Origin: Prochlorococcus sp. AG-424-A03
GTDB lineage: Bacteria; Cyanobacteriota; Cyanobacteriia; PCC-6307; Cyanobiaceae
Assembly: GCA_003213375.1 (NCBI GenBank)
Contig: QCNA01000005.1
Coordinates: forward strand, 1-51,025
Direction: 5' to 3'
DNA: 51,025 nt
Shown: positions 8,501 through 15,136 of the stretch, in pieces
Layout of the letters: the number at the start of each line of letters is the position of its first letter
Position numbering within the stretch: position 1 is the stretch's first letter
Position numbers and translations under genes: made by a program
The notes under the pieces: model-generated
What the model was told of the DNA's origin: nothing
Databases searched by the model: none
What the model saw: the letters and a program-made list of their open reading frames with translations, nothing else

Positions 8501-9170
8501 GTTTGGAGAATATGAGGGGAAGAGTCTTGAATCTTTGCAATCAGAAATTTCGATTATAAATGCCAAGCTAGAAAGCTTAGAACCTGTCAATATGTTGGCT
8601 CTTGATGAACTAGAAGAATTAATTGAGAGATTAAATGGTTTGCGAGAAAAATTAGCAATTCTATCTAATGAAAGATCTGAATTATTGCTGAGAATAGAAA
8701 CTGTATCTACGATGCGTCAAGAAGCTTTTATGCAAGCATTTACAGAAGTTGATAGACATTTTAGAGAAATTTTTGCAAATTTATCTGATGGAGATGGATT
8801 TCTTCAACTTGAAAATCCTAATTCTCCTTTAGAAGGAGGATTAACTTTAGTGGCTCATCCTAAGGGAAAAAATGTCAGAAGATTAGCGTCTATGTCAGGT
8901 GGTGAAAAATCTTTAACTGCTTTAAGTTTTTTATTTGCTTTACAAAAGTATAAGCCTTCACCTTTTTATGCATTAGATGAGGTTGATAGTTTTTTAGATG
9001 GTATTAATGTTGAAAGGTTGTCAAAACTAATATCAAATCAGTCATCAAATGCTCAATTTATAGTCGTAAGTCATAGAAGGCCTATGATTAGTGCGTCTGA
9101 ACGAACAATTGGGGTTGCGCAAGCAAGAGGTGCTAATACTCAAGTTCTTGGGTTACCAAATGCTGCATAA
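5583..9170 (+). CDS. smc: Chromosome segregation ATPase SMC
   Basis: It encodes 1195 residues, the usual bacterial SMC length. The head Walker A GPNGSGKS is at 34-41. Long coiled coils fill about 175-530 and 670-1020, interrupted by the hinge (about 535-660, with GYVAQLGEV and IVVDND). The C-terminal head has the signature SGGEKS at 1105-1110 and Walker B ALDEVDSFLDG from 1130. SMC with ScpA and ScpB forms the condensin ring that compacts and separates chromosomes. Neither kleisin partner gene is in the window. The start is TTG at 5583, with an in-frame TTG at 5589 (giving MVHINQVE) equally credible. It is followed closely by the PRC-barrel gene. Confidence 0.97.
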   Translation: MRLVHINQVEFENFKSFGGNVKIPLEEGFTVVTGPNGSGKSNILDGILFCLGLANSRGMRADRLPDLINNSKVKEGKSSETSVSVKFNLQDWSPREDLPPLELEEEIALNKGQKEWLVSRKLKLMPGGSYASTYTSDGKQCTLQQIQRILRDISVDPEGSNVVMQGDVTRIVSMNNKERRNLIDELAGVALFDTRIEQTNAKLNDVFERQERCEILENELQSSKNKLEKECEKAKRYKELKAKLLQIIELEKVLIFEKQVKHVESIEKKESEIEKNKILFNKQKESISKEILVLEDALKILVDELKEKGEDKLIKVNSDIGSINSSLRELDRISILNKEEGIKLQKQRDEIAISKRNIELEKMRQENFDDNFLNQLNLQIDDLTLKHKLSRKKLSDAAGESGEFSKQSIKLNAELESIKNQINPLEIKKRKIEEETIQNNIQKDEILSQIESLDLEKQKLFQGNQRKKETSDTKNKNLASNSAEINSLKNEIDLLIKTNSRLNNEQLRLEKDLSRFESRKEALNESRGSYALRILLEAGLEGIHGYVAQLGEVSEKNRYALEIAAGNRLGQIVVDNDHIAAKAIEILKKKKAGRLTFLPLNRIKSQKNNYAISRFENNRENGFIDKAINLITFDEVYSDVFRYVFGDTLVFSDLSSARLSTQKNRLVTLSGELLEASGAITGGSKLNKDLAYRFGINNDIDDSSPIKERLLVIEEALKESNNDLILKNNRLSILNSNRSQIIEDCASFNKEIEVNQDSLKAVSQRIEDCKSRLNKLDTANNLLVNELGHLKNQLKPYHDKFDQLQTIQKENYEKNQKSSLISFNDDFNNLDKKLELLIKERNTLLDKKNQFALNKERINNSLKISLLQEKNLQESIKQLAIAHSEWIEKRDQFKKELSDLDNQKNSLEKNLGLLRRKRDELNSSISNKRQEYNNYLLKLEYLERDMHSLKEEMRSEKIKLENYKKDLPNPSPEFGEYEGKSLESLQSEISIINAKLESLEPVNMLALDELEELIERLNGLREKLAILSNERSELLLRIETVSTMRQEAFMQAFTEVDRHFREIFANLSDGDGFLQLENPNSPLEGGLTLVAHPKGKNVRRLASMSGGEKSLTALSFLFALQKYKPSPFYALDEVDSFLDGINVERLSKLISNQSSNAQFIVVSHRRPMISASERTIGVAQARGANTQVLGLPNAA

Positions 9171-9215
9171 ACACACTTTTTTAAATTTATACGTCAGAAT
9201 GATAAAAAGAAATTT

Positions 9216-10259
9216 ATGAGCTTGTCTAACACATCTGCTAATAAGAATCTCCCTAACTCGGTTCCAAGCGAACGTTTATGGTTAAGGTCAGAACTAATGG
9301 GAACTCAAGTTATAACTACTGATACTGGAAGGAGGCTAGGCGTAGTTGGTGAAGTTGTTGTTGATATCGATAGAAGAGAGGTGGTCGCTTTGGGACTAAG
9401 AGATAATCCACTAACAAGATTTTTACCAGGTTTGCCAAAATGGATGCCTTTAGAAAGTATAAAGCAAGTTGGAGATGTCATATTAGTTGACTCTCTAGAT
9501 TCTTTGAGTGAGAGTTTTTCTCCAGAAAGATATGGGAAGGTAATTAATTGTCAAGTAATTACAGAATCTGGACAACTTTTAGGAAGAGTTCTTGGCTTTT
9601 CTTTTGATATTGAGACAGGAGATTTGATATCTCTTGTTATGGGCGCTGTTGGTGTTCCGCTTTTAGGTGAGGGAGTTTTAAGTACTTGGGAAATACCTGT
9701 TGAGGAAATTGTAAGTAGTGGTACCGATAGGATTATTGTTTATGAAGGTGCTGAAGAGAAATTGAAGCAAATCAGTAGTGGACTACTTGAGAAACTTGGA
9801 GTCGGGGGTTCTTCATGGGATGAAAGGGAAGCAAATGGATACTCAGCAAATCTTGTACCTGTTGAGAATCAGTTACTTTCAGGTTCTGAATCAGAACTGC
9901 AAAACAACTTAATCGAGGATTATGAAGAGGTTGTTGAACAAGATGATTATGAAGATGATTATGAAGATGAACTTGAATATGTTGAAATACAGGATTCTGC
10001 AGAGGAAATAAATAACAGAAAAAAGCTATATATGGATAATGACGACTCTGACCAGATCGAGAATCAAAATAGTGTTAATCAAATTGATGAAAAAAACAAT
10101 ATTGATTTTAAGCAAAAGAAACAATCAACTACTAATTTAGCTTCGAAAAGACCAATTCAAAAGGCAACTGAAACTTTAGATATTGAACCTCTAGATGAAC
10201 AAAATTTAGTTCAAAATAATAAAAAATTAGAAGAGTTTGAAATTGATGATCCCTGGTAG
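9216..10259 (+). CDS. PRC-barrel domain protein with acidic C-terminal tail
   Basis: It encodes 347 residues. Two PRC-barrel-like beta modules are visible, about residues 24-102 (RLWLRSELMGTQVIT to VDSLDSL) and 105-190 (GKVINCQVITESG to RIIVYEG). From about 225 the chain becomes disordered and strongly acidic, with a DDYE tandem repeat and many Asn/Gln/Lys, ending DDPW. PRC barrels are small binding domains in ribosome maturation (RimM), the photosynthetic reaction centre H subunit and archaeal division proteins. It lies 45 bases after smc on the same strand, so co-expression with smc is likely, but no functional link is shown. Confidence 0.8.
   Translation: MSLSNTSANKNLPNSVPSERLWLRSELMGTQVITTDTGRRLGVVGEVVVDIDRREVVALGLRDNPLTRFLPGLPKWMPLESIKQVGDVILVDSLDSLSESFSPERYGKVINCQVITESGQLLGRVLGFSFDIETGDLISLVMGAVGVPLLGEGVLSTWEIPVEEIVSSGTDRIIVYEGAEEKLKQISSGLLEKLGVGGSSWDEREANGYSANLVPVENQLLSGSESELQNNLIEDYEEVVEQDDYEDDYEDELEYVEIQDSAEEINNRKKLYMDNDDSDQIENQNSVNQIDEKNNIDFKQKKQSTTNLASKRPIQKATETLDIEPLDEQNLVQNNKKLEEFEIDDPW
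9942..9968 (+). repeat. Short in-frame tandem repeat coding DDYE-DDYE-DE
   Basis: The 12-base unit gatgattatgaa occurs twice in tandem (9942-9953, 9954-9965) and continues partly. It lies inside the acidic tail of the PRC-barrel gene. It could vary in copy number by slippage. Confidence 0.7.
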
Positions 10260-10262
10260 TTG

Positions 10263-11528
10263 TTAAAGTTTTTTTATTGAATTAATAATTATAGAAGCAA
10301 GCTTTTTTGCAGCACCTTTATCGCCTCTTTCTTTGTGTAGGTTATCCCTAATATTTTTTAATTGACCTCTATTTTTTATAAGCAATAATACTTCTCTTGC
10401 AATTTTTATTGGTGAAATAATACCTATCCTTTCAGGGACTATCATTCTTTTAGCTTTTATATTTGGCCATGCAAAAAACTTCTTTTTTTTAAAATAGAAA
10501 TTTTTAATTATAAAAGTTAGGAATCTATTTATTAATGAAATTTTTCCAATTATTCCAAAAATACCATCCCATGCATTCATTTTATTTAAATGTTGAGTTG
10601 GCAGGACAACTAACATTGGAAGACTAATTGCTGCTAATTCTGCAGTATTTGCTCCTACAGTTGTAATTGCAAGATCACATTCTTTTAATATTTCATAGCA
10701 AGGATGTTTCTTGATTAGATAAATCTTTGTATTTTTTGATGTTTCAATTACATAATCAAAATGAGAGTCTTTTAAGTTTTTAATTGTTTTGATTTTTGAT
10801 GAGTAATATTTGGCAATTGGATTTTTGTTGCTTTGAAAATATAAATATTCATTTTTATCAGTGGTTGGGGCAATGGGAATTATAAAATTTATATTTTGAT
10901 TTTCTTTAGCGATATGATCTGCAACTTCTAAGAAGAAAGGAATTCCAACAGAAAGCTTTGCTCTCTTAGAACCAGGCAACAATGCAATGTAGTGTTTTTC
11001 TTTATTTCTTAATGATATTTCGTTATTAAGTTTGATATCTGCCATCAAATCGCCAATGATTTTACATTTATATTTATATTTTTTAGGTATTAACTCTTTT
11101 ACTTTTAAATTCATAGCAGCAATTTCGTTGGTCCATTTAGGCCATCGCGAAACCCATTCAGCATATGCGATATTTAAATAACCTAATCTTTTAGCTAATA
11201 AAATGCTCCAAAATTGATCCCCACCAAGGAAAATAACTACCCCTTTTTTTGGCCAATGAGCAAAAGAATGGGGCTTTATTAATAATTTCCAAAAACTTTT
11301 GGATTTTGTAATTAATTCGAATTTATTCCATGAATTTGCCACTAAAAATTCTTTACCAGTGGCATTTGGGCAAGGAACAAGGACTAATCTAAGAGTGAAA
11401 TCCTGTTTCTTGTCATCAGATAGTGATTTATTTATTTTGTTAAGCTCATCCACTACAGGATTTACCCATGTAGTTAATTCACCAGGACCATTGGAAATAA
11501 TAACTACTGCAACTGATTTTTTTTTCAT
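10263..11528 (-). CDS. LpxB-like (lipid-A-disaccharide-synthase-related) glycosyltransferase
   Basis: It encodes 421 residues from the ATG at 11528; an ATG at 11549 would add 7. An open frame extends further upstream only because it runs through the tRNA-Leu gene. The N-terminus ISNGPGELTTWV and the internal ALLPGSKRAKL, FIIPIAPT and AITTVGANTAELAAISLPMLV segments follow the GT-B layout of LpxB-like proteins (nucleotide-sugar donor site in the second domain). LpxB joins lipid X and UDP-diacylglucosamine. This protein diverges from canonical LpxB, so the substrate is open. It follows tRNA-Leu with a gap of about 25 bases and may share its transcript. Confidence 0.72.
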   Translation of the reverse strand: MKKKSVAVVIISNGPGELTTWVNPVVDELNKINKSLSDDKKQDFTLRLVLVPCPNATGKEFLVANSWNKFELITKSKSFWKLLIKPHSFAHWPKKGVVIFLGGDQFWSILLAKRLGYLNIAYAEWVSRWPKWTNEIAAMNLKVKELIPKKYKYKCKIIGDLMADIKLNNEISLRNKEKHYIALLPGSKRAKLSVGIPFFLEVADHIAKENQNINFIIPIAPTTDKNEYLYFQSNKNPIAKYYSSKIKTIKNLKDSHFDYVIETSKNTKIYLIKKHPCYEILKECDLAITTVGANTAELAAISLPMLVVLPTQHLNKMNAWDGIFGIIGKISLINRFLTFIIKNFYFKKKKFFAWPNIKAKRMIVPERIGIISPIKIAREVLLLIKNRGQLKNIRDNLHKERGDKGAAKKLASIIINSIKKL

Positions 11529-11553
11529 TGCAGTTAAACCAGAATACATTAAA

Positions 11554-11635
11554 TGCGGACGGCGAGACTTGAACTCGCAAGGCCGAAGCCACACGCTCCT
11601 TAGACGTGCGCGTCTACCAATTCCGCCACGTCCGC
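11554..11635 (-). tRNA. tRNA-Leu (anticodon AAG by my fold)
   Basis: The RNA is 82 nt. The acceptor stem GCGGACG/CGTCCGC pairs perfectly, with A73 as discriminator and no encoded CCA. D arm: GCG-GAATTGGTAGA-CGC. Anticodon arm: CACGT-CTAAGGA-GCGTG, which places U33 correctly and gives AAG at 34-36 with G37. The long variable arm GGC-TTCG-GCC marks a class II tRNA. T arm: GCGAG-TTCAAGT-CTCGC. AAG reads CUU, and also CUC if A34 is deaminated to inosine by TadA. Reading the loop as UAA would put C at position 33, so I reject it. No intron is present. Confidence 0.93.
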
Positions 11636-11894
11636 AAAGGGTTTTCAGCAGCCGGGGGATACCTAAACCTTAGAAATATCATACATTATTGTCTGAAATA
11701 GGCATTTAGCTTGAAAAGAGTTTTTTGAATATGATGAATTTTTTTTCTATTGCATAAAACAAATATTTATACATATATAACGCCTTAGGTTGTATTGTAA
11801 AAAATGTCCTCTGATCACTAAAAAATTTTGTTGAATACCTTGGCAAATAATTTTTTATTTTAAGTCATTTCATTTCTTCAATTTTATTTTCATA
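11636..11894. other. Intergenic region between tRNA-Leu and accC
   Basis: These 259 bases hold no convincing coding frame. A short GC-rich patch (cagccgggggatacc, about 11649-11663) adjoins the tRNA 5' end and is probably its leader. The rest is AT-rich and should contain the divergent promoters of tRNA-Leu and accC. I cannot fix either promoter. Confidence 0.5.
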
Positions 11895-13244
11895 ATGGTT
11901 GAAAAAGTTTTAATTGCTAATCGTGGAGAAATAGCTTTACGAATTGTTAGAAGTTGTAGAGAACTAGGTATTGCAACTGTTGCAGTTTTTAGCACTGTAG
12001 ATAAAAAAGCATTGCATGTTCAGCTTGCTGATGAGGCGGTTTGCGTCGGAGATTCATTAAGTAATAAGAGTTATTTAAATATTCCAAATATACTTGCTGC
12101 TGCTACATCGAGAGGAGTTGATGCTATTCATCCTGGTTATGGATTTCTTGCGGAAAATGATAAATTTGCTGAGATGTGTAAGGATCATGGCATAGTTTTT
12201 ATTGGCCCATCTCCTAAAGCTATTAGATCTATGGGAGATAAATCTACTGCTAAAGAAACTATGGAAGCAGTTGGAGTTCCAACAGTACCTGGTAGTAAAG
12301 GGTTGTTATCAAATGTTGATGAGGCTTATAAATTGGCAGATGAAATTGGCTATCCGGTAATTATTAAAGCGACTGCTGGAGGAGGTGGAAGAGGTATGAG
12401 GTTGGTTGAAAACTCTGATCATCTCGAAAAAATGTTTAAAGCAGCTCAAGGCGAAGCAGAAGCAGCTTTTGGTAATGATGGTTTATATATGGAGAAATTT
12501 ATAAAGAAGCCAAGACATGTAGAAATTCAAATTTTGGCCGATCGGTCGGGTAATGTTGTTCATTTAGGAGAGCGAGATTGTTCAGTTCAAAGAAGACATC
12601 AGAAGTTACTAGAAGAGTCTCCTAGTCCTGCAATTAACACTGAGCTAAGAAAAAAAATGGGGAACGCAGCTATTGCTGCTGCAAAAAGTATCGGCTACGA
12701 AGGAGCCGGGACTGTTGAATTTTTAGTTGATGATGATGATAATTTTTATTTTATGGAGATGAATACTAGGATTCAAGTTGAACATCCTGTTACAGAAATG
12801 GTTACAGGAGTTGATTTAATAGCTGAGCAAATTAAAATCGCAAGCGGAGCAAACTTGGAATTTAATCAGGATGATATCCAATTAAATGGTCATGCCATTG
12901 AATGTAGAATCAATGCTGAAGATCCTTCTCATAATTTCCGACCATCACCTGGAAAAATAACTGGGTGGCTTCCTCCTGGTGGCCCTGGTGTAAGGGTAGA
13001 TAGTCATGTTTATACAGGCTATGAAATACCTCCTTTCTATGACTCATTAATTGGTAAATTAATAGTCTGGGGAAAAGATCGTAATACTGCAATTAAACGT
13101 ATGAATAGGGCTTTAAATGAATGTGCAGTAACTGGTATTCCGACAACAATTAATTTTCATTTAACTTTACTGAATAAATCTAAATTTAAGCAGGGTAAGA
13201 TACACACTAAATATGTAGAAGAAGAATTATTACCAAATTATTGA
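11895..13244 (+). CDS. accC: Acetyl-CoA carboxylase biotin carboxylase subunit
   Basis: It encodes 449 residues, the usual length. The N-terminus [13 protein letters not shown] and the catalytic set are intact: K159, the glycine loop GGGGRGMR at 162-169, K238 in [14 protein letters not shown], and [14 protein letters not shown] at 288-301 including R292 and E296. AccC uses ATP and bicarbonate to carboxylate biotin on AccB, the first half-reaction of malonyl-CoA synthesis for fatty acids. accB is not adjacent, as is common in cyanobacteria. The gene stands alone and converges on the YggT-family gene. Confidence 0.97.
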   Translation: MVEKVLIANRGEIALRIVRSCRELGIATVAVFSTVDKKALHVQLADEAVCVGDSLSNKSYLNIPNILAAATSRGVDAIHPGYGFLAENDKFAEMCKDHGIVFIGPSPKAIRSMGDKSTAKETMEAVGVPTVPGSKGLLSNVDEAYKLADEIGYPVIIKATAGGGGRGMRLVENSDHLEKMFKAAQGEAEAAFGNDGLYMEKFIKKPRHVEIQILADRSGNVVHLGERDCSVQRRHQKLLEESPSPAINTELRKKMGNAAIAAAKSIGYEGAGTVEFLVDDDDNFYFMEMNTRIQVEHPVTEMVTGVDLIAEQIKIASGANLEFNQDDIQLNGHAIECRINAEDPSHNFRPSPGKITGWLPPGGPGVRVDSHVYTGYEIPPFYDSLIGKLIVWGKDRNTAIKRMNRALNECAVTGIPTTINFHLTLLNKSKFKQGKIHTKYVEEELLPNY

Positions 13245-13262
13245 GAAGTAATTAAATGATTT

Positions 13263-13577
13263 CTATGAAATATGTGTATGCAATGCAAGTTTTATAAGCC
13301 CTTGCTGACCGACTAAAATTTCTCTTAAAAAACTTATAACTCCGATCCAAATTACGGGTCCAACATCAACGCCCCCAATAGGAGGAATTAGTTTTCTTGT
13401 TAAACTAAGGACAGAGCTTGATGGTATTGAAACTAATAACCATAAACCTTTACTTAAATCAATTTTTGGGTACCAAGTAAGTATTAATCTTATTAGAAAA
13501 ACTATAGTTAGATATGAAAGAGAAATTCCTAAACTAATATCTAAAATTTGAAGAGAGTTTACAAGCAAGGAAATCAC
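13263..13577 (-). CDS. YggT/Ycf19-family membrane protein
   Basis: It encodes 104 residues. Two hydrophobic segments flank the diagnostic centre of the family: LSYLTIVFLIRLILTWYPKID, then LWLLVSIPSSSVLSLTRKLIPPIGG and the last segment VGPVIWIGVISFLREIL. YggT/Ycf19 proteins are small thylakoid or inner-membrane proteins. In cyanobacteria and plastids, members act in nucleoid distribution (YlmG) or cytochrome b6 haem attachment (CCB3). Which role applies here is unknown. Confidence 0.85.
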   Translation of the reverse strand: MISLLVNSLQILDISLGISLSYLTIVFLIRLILTWYPKIDLSKGLWLLVSIPSSSVLSLTRKLIPPIGGVDVGPVIWIGVISFLREILVGQQGLIKLALHTHIS

Positions 13578-13658
13578 AATTATTTAATTCATCTTAATAA
13601 ATAACCCATTGAAAAGTATTTATTTCGTATTATAAATTGAGAATTTAATATTTAAAAA

Positions 13659-13844
13659 GTGTTTCAAATCTCCAATTTATTACTAGCCGCAGATTTTTCT
13701 GCTGAAGTTGCAAATAATTCCGCAGTTGGAATGATAGGTAGTTTTATTGCCGCTGCCTTACTTATCGTAATTCCAGCTACTGCATTTTTGATTTTTGTTA
13801 GCCAGAAAGATTCCCTTGATCGTACTTCTACTGGAAGACGCTAG
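13659..13844 (+). CDS. psbX: Photosystem II protein PsbX
   Basis: It encodes 61 residues from a GTG start. One membrane span ([19 protein letters not shown]) is followed by [12 protein letters not shown], the hallmark C-terminal motif of PsbX. PsbX is a small thylakoid subunit near cytochrome b559 that affects quinone turnover at the QB site. The N-terminal extension before the span is longer than the mature PsbX of freshwater cyanobacteria, as in other Prochlorococcus. It is followed by ycf66 on the same strand after 78 bases. Confidence 0.92.
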   Translation: MFQISNLLLAADFSAEVANNSAVGMIGSFIAAALLIVIPATAFLIFVSQKDSLDRTSTGRR

Positions 13845-13922
13845 TTTTTGTCGAAGTTTTAAGTAAACTATATATAGGGGATATAAGTAATCCTTTAAAA
13901 AATAAATTTTTGGAGAAAGAAT

Positions 13923-14852
13923 GTGGTCAATGCTAGTCTCAATTGGGCCAGTATTGTTGGTATAGTTCTCGCGGTATGTGGAGGAGGCCTTTATTTCTTG
14001 AGGTCCTTTAAGCCTGCCTTAGCAAGGGACTATGATGTTTTTTTCGCAGCAATTGGACTTTTGTGCGGAGGAATATTATTTTTTCAAGGCTGGAGGTTAG
14101 ATCCTATCCTTCAGTTTGGTCAGTTTTTATTAGCAGGAACTACAGTTTTTTTCGCATATGAAAGTGTGCGATTGAGGGGAGTTGCTACTGATCAAGCTAG
14201 AAGATCATCTTATTTTGATGATGATCCTATTTCTGATGTTCCCAGAAATTCTAGAGGCCGATTTAATGACAATTATGATAGGTTTGAAGAATCTGAAAGA
14301 CCATCCAGAAGATTTAAACCTCAAGAAGATGAATTTGAAGAAGACTACACGGAGGGGAGATCTCGCAGGAGGAATGTTTCAAGAGCCATACCCTCTGCTG
14401 CAGCAAGTAGAAGTAGGCCATCGACAAGGGAAATAAGTCAGTTTGAAAATGACGAACCTATAAGAAGTAGAAGACAGACTTCCGAAAATAGAAATAGGAA
14501 ACAACCAGAAACAAATAACTTTGGTGAGAGAAGAAATTTATCTCGCGATGAAGTTAAAACAGGTTCTAGACCCAGAATGAATCGTACAGTTTCTAGACAA
14601 GATAATAACTCTACTACTGGTGATTCTTCTCCATCAAGAAAGAAACCTACTAGATCCGCTGTTAGGCAGCAAACTTCAACAGCTCAAGTAGAAGATGCTT
14701 CATTTAAAGATGCTAATCAAGCCAAAAACCCACGTGAGACTCGTAGAGTAAGCTCTTCAGCTAGATCAAGTTCAAAAAATCAAAATAGTAGATATAACGT
14801 TGGAATAAACAAGAAGAAACCAAGAGATAACAGTTCTAGATTTGATGATTAA
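13923..14852 (+). CDS. ycf66: Ycf66-family protein with long Arg/Ser-rich tail
   Basis: It encodes 309 residues from GTG at 13923. The first 85 residues begin MVNASLNWASIVGIVLAVCGGG and contain three hydrophobic segments, matching the Ycf66 membrane domain. From about residue 90 the chain is a hydrophilic, disordered region rich in Arg, Ser, Asn and Asp (RSRRRN, SRPSTRE, RNRKQP), ending in basic KKKPRD. Ycf66 is conserved in cyanobacteria and some plastids and its function is unknown. The gene lies between psbX and an hli gene, which suggests a thylakoid setting. Confidence 0.85.
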   Translation: MVNASLNWASIVGIVLAVCGGGLYFLRSFKPALARDYDVFFAAIGLLCGGILFFQGWRLDPILQFGQFLLAGTTVFFAYESVRLRGVATDQARRSSYFDDDPISDVPRNSRGRFNDNYDRFEESERPSRRFKPQEDEFEEDYTEGRSRRRNVSRAIPSAAASRSRPSTREISQFENDEPIRSRRQTSENRNRKQPETNNFGERRNLSRDEVKTGSRPRMNRTVSRQDNNSTTGDSSPSRKKPTRSAVRQQTSTAQVEDASFKDANQAKNPRETRRVSSSARSSSKNQNSRYNVGINKKKPRDNSSRFDD

Positions 14853-15128
14853 TTATAAGATTCCTGCCCATTTTAAAAACGATTGTTTACTAAATAATTC
14901 AATCAATATTATTGCAAGGAAGCCAATCATTGCAAATCTTCCATTAGTTGTTTCAGAATAACAACTCCATCCAAATTTATATTCATCTTTAATTTCTATA
15001 GATTTATCATCTAATTTATTGTCTCCAATTTGTTCATTGATGTAATTTGGATCTTTCTGCTGTTCTATAGAAATCTCATTCTCTAAATTAGTTTCTTCTG
15101 AGTTAGTTTGTTCTTCTTTAGAATTCAT
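14853..15128 (-). CDS. hli: High-light-inducible protein (Hlip/SCP)
   Basis: It encodes 91 residues. The N-terminal half is acidic and hydrophilic. The C-terminal half carries the LHC-like motif ETTNGRFAMIGFLAI, where E and N/R ligate chlorophyll, and a single span continuing through IILIELFSKQ. Hlips dimerise in the thylakoid membrane, bind chlorophyll and carotenoid, and quench excess light energy, especially around newly made photosystem II. The first 45 residues make it longer than minimal Hlips. It starts the minus-strand run that continues into the ABC transporter gene and converges, back to back, on ycf66. Confidence 0.93.
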   Translation of the reverse strand: MNSKEEQTNSEETNLENEISIEQQKDPNYINEQIGDNKLDDKSIEIKDEYKFGWSCYSETTNGRFAMIGFLAIILIELFSKQSFLKWAGIL

Positions 15129-15136
15129 TTTTTTTG

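Noticed and set aside
11528-11594. N-terminal extension of the LpxB-like protein into the tRNA gene
   Set aside because: The extra residues are translated tRNA sequence; ATG at 11528 or 11549 gives a normal N-terminus.
11554-11635. tRNA-Leu with anticodon UAA and a lost group I intron
   Set aside because: With UAA the loop would have C instead of U at position 33 and the stem would slip; the AAG reading fits all pairs.
11299-11673. A plus-strand open frame running across the tRNA-Leu region
   Set aside because: It is antisense to the LpxB-like gene and reads through the tRNA; it has no start context or family resemblance.
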